Position numbers and translations under genes: made by a program. 20,741 nucleotides of DNA from Candidatus Hydrogenedentes bacterium UBA2224 (GTDB taxonomy: Bacteria; Hydrogenedentota; Hydrogenedentia; Hydrogenedentales; SLHB01). The notes beneath the pieces are model-generated. The model did not search any database. It was not told where the DNA came from and worked only from the letters and a program-made list of their open reading frames with translations. Numbering within the stretch: the first letter of the stretch is position 1; each line of letters opens with the position of its first letter. The DNA lies in NCBI GenBank assembly GCA_002348185.1, contig DDYW01000042.1:1-20741 (forward strand), written 5' to 3'. Positions 7,136 to 12,933 of this stretch are shown piece after piece.

Positions 7136-7807
7136 ATGGCGGTTCGAGACAGCTTCTGTATCCTCTTGACGGCCCTGCTGGCGGCCCTGCTGGCCTCGTG
7201 CGGCGGGGAAGGGTCCGTCGTCGAGATCACGCGGACCCGCAGCGTGGAATCCCTGCCCAAGCCGCCCGCGGCCGGCGCCACCAGCGCGCAACGGTTCGGT
7301 TACGAGCGCCCGGCGGGAACGCCGTCTCCGCACGCTGCGGTTCCCGCGGCGGAAGCGGCGGAATTCCCGTTTGCGTGGACCGCTCCCGAGGGCTGGCGCC
7401 CGGCGGAGGAGCGTCCCATGCGCGTTGTGACATTCGCTGCCGGTCCGAACCAGGAAGCGGAATGCTACGTCACTATCCTGGGCCAGGGCGGTGGCGGCGC
7501 TGCCGCAAACATCAACCGGTGGCGGGAACAGATGGGCCAGCCCCCGCTCACGGAAGCGGAGGTGGCCGCGTTGCCCGTCATCGAGGTGCTCGGGAAGCCA
7601 TCGCCCTGGGTTGAGATCCGGGGCACGTTCACGGGCCAGTCGGGCGCGGTGCTAGACGACGCGCTCCTGCTCGGGCTGGTGTGTCCGGTGGACGCATTCA
7701 GCGTATTCGTGAAGATGACGGGCCCGGCGAGCGTGGTTGAGGCGCAGCGCGACGCGTTTTTGGCCTTCTGCACATCCCTCGCATGGAGCCCCGGGGCGAA
7801 CTCATGA
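7136..7807 (+). CDS. Lipoprotein of unknown function, first gene of resB-ccsA operon
   Basis: A 223-aa predicted lipoprotein: the hydrophobic segment CILLTALLAALLAS ends in lipobox LAS-Cys22. A Pro/Ala-rich tether follows, then a compact domain from about residue 79 containing WTAPEGWRPAEERPMR, GGGGAAANINRWREQMGQ and a final helix. The domain recalls an uncharacterised family (APEGW followed by a GG-x-N-x-N-R-W-R-x-Q-x-G motif) that I associate from memory with cytochrome c biogenesis operons. ATG 7136 is preferred to ATG 7097 because it gives a normal lipoprotein signal, although its ribosome site is weak. The stop overlaps the start of resB as ATGA (7804-7807), so the two are translationally coupled. 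A role in periplasmic heme or cytochrome handling is inferred only from context. Confidence 0.65.
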   Translation: MAVRDSFCILLTALLAALLASCGGEGSVVEITRTRSVESLPKPPAAGATSAQRFGYERPAGTPSPHAAVPAAEAAEFPFAWTAPEGWRPAEERPMRVVTFAAGPNQEAECYVTILGQGGGGAAANINRWREQMGQPPLTEAEVAALPVIEVLGKPSPWVEIRGTFTGQSGAVLDDALLLGLVCPVDAFSVFVKMTGPASVVEAQRDAFLAFCTSLAWSPGANS

Positions 7808-8973
7808 AGGACCTCCTGCGCAGTCTTTACCGGTTTCTGTCCTCGTACGGGCTTTCATGCGTGCTGTTTCTGCTGTTGTTTCTCCTGACGCTCATGGGGA
7901 CGCTCGAGCAAATCCACATGGGCATCTTCGACGTTCAGAAGAAGTATTTCGAGTCGGTGTTTCTGATCCACGAGCTGTTCGGCGTGCTCCCGATACCGTT
8001 GCCGGGGGCGTACCTGGTCATGTCGCTGCTGGCAGTGAACCTGCTCCTGGGCGGGCTCGTCCGCGCGCCCAAGGGCCCCGCCCACTGGGGTGTTCTACTC
8101 GGACACCTCGGCATCGTAGTGCTGCTGCTGGGCGCGGGCATCCAGTACCGGTATTCCGAGAGCGGCAACCTGACGCTGTACGAGGGCGAGCAGTCCAGCG
8201 AGTTCGAGAGCTATTACGAGTGGGAGCTGGCGATTGCCGACGCTTCAGGCGAGGGTCCCTTTACCGAATACATCATCCCCGGGCGCCAGTTCATGCATGC
8301 CGGCGACGCGGGCGCGCGGACGTTTCGCAGTCCGGCGCTGCCGTTCGAGCTTTGCGTCGAGGGCGCGTTCCGCAACAGCCGGCCCCAACCGGTGAAGCCC
8401 GGGGACACGCCCGCGGGACGGGTCGTGGACGGGTTCACGCTCGTCTCTCTTGCCCCCGACAAACAGGCCGAACGCAACGCGGCCGGGGTCTACGTGACGC
8501 TCCGGCCTGTGCCCGGCGAGACGACTGAGGCCATTCTCTGGGGATTGTCGTCGATTCCGCTTACCGTCGAGATAAACGGCAAACCCTGGGTGATTGATCT
8601 CCGCAAGGAACGGTTTCCGATGCCGTTTGCCGTGGCGCTCGACAAATTCACCCACGAAATGCACCCCGGCACCCAGATGCCCCGGAAATTCGAGAGCGAC
8701 GTGCGCAAAATCGAGAACGGCATCGAACAGAGCGTCACCATCAGCATGAACGCGCCCCTCCGCCATCGCGGCTATACCTTGTACCAGGCCTCGTGGGGAC
8801 CGCCGGACGCACAGCCCGGCGAACCGCTGTTTTCGGTGTTCGCCGTGGTGAACAATCCGGCCGACCAGTTCCCGCTGTACGCCTGCATTGTCATCAGCCT
8901 GGGCTTGTGCGTGCACTTCGCGCGACGCCTGGTGCTTTACCTGCGCGAGCAGAGTGAAGGCGCGGCATCATGA
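7804..8973 (+). CDS. resB: Cytochrome c biogenesis protein ResB/Ccs1
   Basis: A 389-aa inner-membrane protein. Three N-terminal membrane segments (about residues 17-35, 66-84, 95-113) are followed by a large periplasmic domain of about 240 residues. A final membrane segment (QFPLYACIVISLGLCVHF) precedes a basic tail. The AHWGVLLGHLGIV stretch with His94 and His101 in the third segment is typical of ResB. ResB pairs with CcsA to form the system II synthase that moves heme across the membrane and attaches it to CxxCH cytochromes. Start ATG 7804 overlaps the lipoprotein stop, and its own stop overlaps ccsA as ATGA (8970-8973), as expected for two subunits made in equal amounts. Confidence in the family is high. 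Confidence 0.87.
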   Translation: MKDLLRSLYRFLSSYGLSCVLFLLLFLLTLMGTLEQIHMGIFDVQKKYFESVFLIHELFGVLPIPLPGAYLVMSLLAVNLLLGGLVRAPKGPAHWGVLLGHLGIVVLLLGAGIQYRYSESGNLTLYEGEQSSEFESYYEWELAIADASGEGPFTEYIIPGRQFMHAGDAGARTFRSPALPFELCVEGAFRNSRPQPVKPGDTPAGRVVDGFTLVSLAPDKQAERNAAGVYVTLRPVPGETTEAILWGLSSIPLTVEINGKPWVIDLRKERFPMPFAVALDKFTHEMHPGTQMPRKFESDVRKIENGIEQSVTISMNAPLRHRGYTLYQASWGPPDAQPGEPLFSVFAVVNNPADQFPLYACIVISLGLCVHFARRLVLYLREQSEGAAS

Positions 8974-10994
8974 AGCGGCGGTGTACCCTCCTGGCGGTCT
9001 GGGCGATATGCGCGACGACGGTGGTGTGCGCGTTCTCGCAGCACCCGCCCCTGCCGGCGGAAGCGCCGCCCGCGCGCTGGGACCGGGAAACGCTGGAACT
9101 CTTCGGGGCGCTCCCCGTGCAGGACGGCGGCCGCGTCAAGCCGATGGCCACCTTCGCCGCGTTCAAACTGCTCAACCTGCGCGGCATGCGGTCGTGGCGC
9201 GGTCCCGAACGGCCCGGCGACAATCGCCGGGAACGCATGCTTGCGGGCATGACGCATCCCGAACTGGCGCCGGTCGAATGGCTCATGGACACGCTGTTTT
9301 ACCCGCGCGCCGCGGCGTCGTATCCGGTGTTTCTGGTGCATTCCGATGAAGTGGCGGAGGCCATCGGCGTGCCGCACCAGGGCAAGAAGAAACGCGACCG
9401 GTACTCCTACCTGGAGCTGCTGCCGGGACGCACCAGGCTGTTCCAGCTCGCCGACCAGTATGCGGCCCGTCCCGAACGCGAACTGACCGGGCTGCAGCGG
9501 CAGATCATCCATCTCGCCCACAATGTGGCGGATTACGAATCGCTGTTGTCGTTTTTCGATTTCGCCCGCGAAGCCTATCCCACCCGGGCCACCGAAGGGC
9601 TGCGCCTGATCTTCACCGAAGAGGAGCAGACCCGCTTCAGCGACGTGTTGCGGCGCGCGCCGCTGCTCGCGTCGGTCATTCACACGCTCAACACCGCGGA
9701 AGGCGGGGAACTCAGCGCCGAACAACGCGAGGCCGAGCTGGCCGGCCTGCGGGAACTGCTGGGGCGCGTCGACCGCTTCGGGTCGTCTGCGAAGGGCATC
9801 GCGCTGCTGCCGCCGCTGGCCAACGGTTCGAACGAGCAATGGGTGTCGCCGGGGGACGTGGTGGCGGAGGCCTTCATGTCCGAGAAACTTCCCGAGGCGC
9901 ACATCGCGCTGGCGGAAGTCCTGGAAGACCTGGCCGTGTCGGCGGATGACCGGTCCGCGTTCAAACAGCACCTGCGCGGATTACACGGCGAACTGGTGCG
10001 CAGGGCCGTGGAACGGGGGGAATACCGCAGGATTCCGCTGGAAATGGCGTTTTACCGGTATCAGTTCATTGGGCGGAGCCTGCCGCTGTTCGTCCTGTGT
10101 TTCGTGCTGGTGGCGCTCACGTGGCTCAAACCCGGCTGGCGGCGTCTGACCGCGGCCGCGCCGAATGCGCTCATGTTCCCGACGGCGCTGCTGGCGGCGG
10201 GCATCACGATGCGCTGCGTTATTCGCGGGCGGCCGCCGGTCACCACGCTGTACGAGACGATCTTGTTCACCACGGCCGTATGCGTGGCGCTGGCCATCGC
10301 CATCGAGTTGATGAACCGCCGGCGCATCGCCGTGTCGCTGGGCGCGGTGCTGGGCGCGGCTGGCATGTTTCTCGCCAACCGGTATGAGCTTAAGGAAGGC
10401 GTCGACACCATGCCCAGCCTGGTCGCGGTGCTTGACACCAATTTCTGGCTGTCGGCGCACGTCACCACGATCGTCATGGGCTACGGCGCGGCCCTGCTCG
10501 CGGCGGCCATCGGGCACGTCTACATCCTGGGCCGGGTGCTGCGCGTCCGGAGGAACGACGATGACGTCTACGCGGGCATCTACCGCATGACCTACGGCGT
10601 GATGGCGTTCGGGCTGGTGTTCGCGGTGGTCGGAACAGTGCTCGGCGGCATTTGGGCCAACGAGAGCTGGGGCCGTTTCTGGGGGTGGGACCCCAAGGAG
10701 AACGGCGCGCTCATGATCGTGTTGTGGATGCTCGTGCTCTTCCACGCCCGCCGCGGCGGCTATATCCAGGGGCTCGGCTTCAACATGGGCGCAATCGTGT
10801 GCGGCATGGTCGTGGCGTTTTCGTGGTGGGGGGTGAATCTCCTTGGCGTCGGCCTGCACAGCTACGGCTTTACCAGCGGCATCTTCCGCGTGCTGGTGGG
10901 GTTCAACGTCCTCGAGACGCTGGTCGTGTTGCTGGGGTGTTTTGTGTGGCTGCGCGACCACGGCTACCTGGCGCCCGCCGAGTCGAAGCCGTAA
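8970..10994 (+). CDS. ccsA: Cytochrome c biogenesis protein CcsA/ResC with long N-terminal periplasmic domain
   Basis: A 674-aa protein, about twice the length of a stand-alone CcsA. Residues 1-23 look like a signal sequence or anchor. Residues 24-365 form a soluble, probably periplasmic domain that starts with VQDGGRVKPMATFAAF (50-65). Residues 370-665 are the multi-span CcsA domain, with RPPVTTLYET (421-430), the tryptophan-rich heme-handling motif WGRFWGWDPKE (567-577), and the flanking histidines His497 (WLSAHVT) and His630 (GVGLHSYGF). It presents heme for attachment to apocytochromes together with ResB, whose gene overlaps by 4 nt. The N-terminal extension is known to me from large CcsA proteins of Bacteroidetes and Planctomycetes; its function is unclear. 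No terminator is evident after the stop. Confidence 0.88.
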   Translation: MKRRCTLLAVWAICATTVVCAFSQHPPLPAEAPPARWDRETLELFGALPVQDGGRVKPMATFAAFKLLNLRGMRSWRGPERPGDNRRERMLAGMTHPELAPVEWLMDTLFYPRAAASYPVFLVHSDEVAEAIGVPHQGKKKRDRYSYLELLPGRTRLFQLADQYAARPERELTGLQRQIIHLAHNVADYESLLSFFDFAREAYPTRATEGLRLIFTEEEQTRFSDVLRRAPLLASVIHTLNTAEGGELSAEQREAELAGLRELLGRVDRFGSSAKGIALLPPLANGSNEQWVSPGDVVAEAFMSEKLPEAHIALAEVLEDLAVSADDRSAFKQHLRGLHGELVRRAVERGEYRRIPLEMAFYRYQFIGRSLPLFVLCFVLVALTWLKPGWRRLTAAAPNALMFPTALLAAGITMRCVIRGRPPVTTLYETILFTTAVCVALAIAIELMNRRRIAVSLGAVLGAAGMFLANRYELKEGVDTMPSLVAVLDTNFWLSAHVTTIVMGYGAALLAAAIGHVYILGRVLRVRRNDDDVYAGIYRMTYGVMAFGLVFAVVGTVLGGIWANESWGRFWGWDPKENGALMIVLWMLVLFHARRGGYIQGLGFNMGAIVCGMVVAFSWWGVNLLGVGLHSYGFTSGIFRVLVGFNVLETLVVLLGCFVWLRDHGYLAPAESKP

Positions 10995-11068
10995 CCCCGC
11001 CCGGGCTTTCCACATTCGGATGAGGGGGTGTTTGAGAGAAGCAAGCGGCCGGGGCGCCGCGGATCTTA

Positions 11069-11095
11069 TGGACTATATGGACTTTATGGATGGGT
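11069..11095 (-). repeat. 9-nt array B1
   Basis: TGGAC at 11069 and 11078 and TGGAT at 11087, an exact 9-nt period with AT-rich spacers (TATA, TTTA). It lies just after ccsA and is inverted relative to the longer array at 11294. Confidence 0.78.
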
Positions 11096-11293
11096 CTGTC
11101 TGAACGATTGTGAAGGGGTCGGAGCTGTTCAACCCCTGTTCAGGGGTTGGGATAGGGAGACGCCGCCGATCCACGGGTTTTACCCGCGGCCATTCAAATT
11201 CGACACCTTCGGTGTCGGTCGGACGAGGGACGCCTTCAGATTCAGGGTTTCACCCGGGGGCTTCGCTCTTGTGGAGTCGTTCGGGGCCGGGCC

Positions 11294-11374
11294 GTCCACC
11301 CGGTCCACCCGGTCCACCCGGTCCACCCGGTCCACCCGGTCCATGCCGTCCATGCCGTCCACCGGCTCCACAGC
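11294..11374 (+). repeat. 9-nt array B2, the longest array
   Basis: GTCCA recurs at 11294, 11303, 11312, 11321, 11330, 11339, 11348 and 11357, always 9 nt apart, with a degenerate unit (CTCCA) at 11366. The first five units share the spacer CCCG, then TGCC appears twice, then CCGG. A 9-nt period keeps all frames open, which creates spurious collagen-like and STR-repeat reading frames. Confidence 0.93.
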
Positions 11375-11421
11375 TCCGCGCTCGCCCGCCGGGCAGGCCA
11401 CTCATTCCTCTGACGCCCCTG

Positions 11422-11450
11422 TTGACCCTGCCGTGAAATGGCTGTACTTT
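11422..11450 (+). promoter_or_regulatory. Promoter of the GH109-like gene
   Basis: TTGACC (11422-11427, 5 of 6), a 17-nt spacer and TACTTT (11445-11450, 3 of 6) lie 12 nt after the conserved end of element B. Transcription would begin near 11457, leaving a leader of about 47 nt with AAGGAG at 11491-11496. Confidence 0.45.
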
Positions 11451-11503
11451 ATGCGCAGGACTGCCTTCCGAACACGGATTTTTCACCATAAAGGAGCGGT
11501 GTG

Positions 11504-12853
11504 ATGAAACGACAGCTTGATCGACGTGAGTTTTTGACATCCGGATCGCGAGCGGGCGCCGGCCTGGTGTTCGCGGGCGCGGCATTGGCGCAGGCGGACG
11601 CCCCGCAACCCCAGCCCGCGCCGCAGCCCCAGCCCGCGGGCGCGCCCGTACGCATCGGCCTCGTGGGCTATGGAAAGCGCGGCCGGTCACTCATCAGCAC
11701 GCTGAACGCGCTGGGGCCCGATGTCGAGATCCGCGCCGTCTGCGACGTGCTGCCTGAGCGCGTCACCGAAGCCCAGACCGCGCTCGAGGGCATGGGACGT
11801 CCTAAACCCACCGGCTATGCGCAGGGCGAGGAAGACTTCCGGCGGCTGTGTGAGCAGGAGGACCTCGACATCGTGATGAACGCCGCGCCATGGCACTGGC
11901 ACGTGCCCATCTGCGTGGCGGCCATGGAAGCCGGCAAACACACCGCGACCGAGGTGCCCGCCGCGGTGACCGTCGAGGAATGCTGGCAACTGGTCGATAC
12001 GGCCGAAAAAACAGGCAAACACTGCGTCCTGCTGGAAAACTGCTGCTATTTCAGAAACGCCATGATGGTCCTGAACATGGTGCGCAACGGGCTCCTGGGC
12101 GAAATGCTTCACGCGGAAGCGGGGTACCAGCATTACCGTATCGCCAACAACGTATTCGACGCGGAAGGCAACCTGCTGTGGTGCGGGGAACACGAGGCCC
12201 GGCGCGATGGCTGCCTCTATCCCACCCACCAGGTCGGTCCGGTGGGGCAGTGGATGAACATCACCCGCGGCGACCAGTTCGCGTACCTGGTATCCATGAG
12301 CAGCAAATCGCGCGGACTCAACCTGTTCGCGGCGAAACATTTCGGGCCGGAGCATCCCCTGGCGACGCGCCAGTACGCCTTGGGCGACATCAACACGACG
12401 CTGATCCGCACCGAGAACGGGCTGACCATCACCCTGTACCATGATACGCAGGCGCCGCGTCCCTACGACCTCATCTACCGCGCGCAGGGCACCAACGGCC
12501 TGTATATGGGCACGCTCGACAAGATCTTCATCGAAGGCCGAAGCCAGGGCGACCAGTGGGAAGATATCGCCCCCTACCTGGAAGAGTATGAACACCCCCT
12601 GTGGAAGGCGCTGCAGCAGAACGCGCTCGGCCACGGCCACGGCGGCGGCGACTACATCATGATGTACCGGCTGATCAAGTGCCTTCAGGCCGGCATCGAA
12701 CCCGACTCGGACGTCTACGACGCGGTCGCCTGGAGCGTGATCGCGCCCCTCAGTGAGATGTCCGTCGCCGACAAGAGCCGGCCGGTCGATTTTCCCGATT
12801 TCACGCGCGGCAAATGGCGCGAACGGCAGCCCCTGGGCATTGTCGAGGCGTGA
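11504..12853 (+). CDS. Tat-exported Gfo/Idh/MocA protein, GH109-like (alpha-N-acetylgalactosaminidase family)
   Basis: A 449-aa protein with a twin-arginine signal (Arg7-Arg8-EFL, then a hydrophobic stretch to about residue 30), a PQPQPAP-rich linker, and a Rossmann NAD-binding motif GLVGYGKRG (52-60). Motifs WHWHVPICVAAMEAGKH, TEVPAA, LLENCCYF, VLNMVRNGLLGE and YPTHQVGPVGQW match the GH109 branch. There the enzyme keeps NAD bound and cleaves alpha-GalNAc by oxidation, elimination and re-reduction. Tat export fits folding with bound NAD in the cytoplasm. GTG 11501 and ATG 11504 are both in frame; ATG lies 7 nt from GGAG and is preferred. The gene is monocistronic, ending at a strong terminator. 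Many GH109-like paralogues are untested, so the exact substrate is uncertain. Confidence 0.8.
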   Translation: MKRQLDRREFLTSGSRAGAGLVFAGAALAQADAPQPQPAPQPQPAGAPVRIGLVGYGKRGRSLISTLNALGPDVEIRAVCDVLPERVTEAQTALEGMGRPKPTGYAQGEEDFRRLCEQEDLDIVMNAAPWHWHVPICVAAMEAGKHTATEVPAAVTVEECWQLVDTAEKTGKHCVLLENCCYFRNAMMVLNMVRNGLLGEMLHAEAGYQHYRIANNVFDAEGNLLWCGEHEARRDGCLYPTHQVGPVGQWMNITRGDQFAYLVSMSSKSRGLNLFAAKHFGPEHPLATRQYALGDINTTLIRTENGLTITLYHDTQAPRPYDLIYRAQGTNGLYMGTLDKIFIEGRSQGDQWEDIAPYLEEYEHPLWKALQQNALGHGHGGGDYIMMYRLIKCLQAGIEPDSDVYDAVAWSVIAPLSEMSVADKSRPVDFPDFTRGKWRERQPLGIVEA

Positions 12854-12896
12854 GCCGGACGTCTCGCCGGCAAGACGCCACGGTGTAGCGTGAACC

Positions 12897-12933
12897 AACG
12901 GGCGGGTGTGCGATCACCCGCCCGTTTCTTCTT
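12897..12933 (+). terminator. Rho-independent terminator after the GH109-like gene
   Basis: AACGGGCGGGTG (12897-12908) and CACCCGCCCGTT (12915-12926) form a perfect 12-bp stem with a 6-nt loop, followed by a T-rich tail (TTTCTTCTTT). It lies between convergent genes. The minus-strand gene ends at 12933 and could also use the stem, but its 3' side lacks a T-run. Confidence 0.82.

Larger units (their letters stand above)
11069..11410 (+). repeat. Intergenic element copy B (paired GTCCA arrays around a hairpin core)
   Basis: The order is: three TGGAC-type units; box CTGAACGATTGTGAAGG (11100-11116); a core of about 177 nt; eight exact GTCCA units; and a conserved 30-nt end (11381-11410) finishing ACTCATTCCTC. 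It matches copy A (5120-5446) in order, in length (342 against 327 nt) and at both ends, but the cores differ. The core holds perfect hairpins at 11130-11149 (9-bp arms around TT), 11174-11186 (5 bp, TTT loop) and 11201-11217 (7 bp, TTC loop). It fills most of the 509-nt gap between ccsA and the GH109-like gene; 10995-11068 holds nothing I recognise. Confidence 0.75.

Noticed and set aside
1..11374. CRISPR array as an explanation of the regular repeats
   Set aside because: The period is 9 nt with 4-nt variable parts. CRISPR repeats and spacers are each about 25-40 nt, and no cas gene is present.
11110..11436. Reading frame with GPPGPPGPP, suggesting a collagen-like protein
   Set aside because: It is the 9-nt GTCCA array read in one frame. 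The other frames give STRSTR and, on the other strand, VDRVDR. It lacks a ribosome site and the flanks do not look coding.
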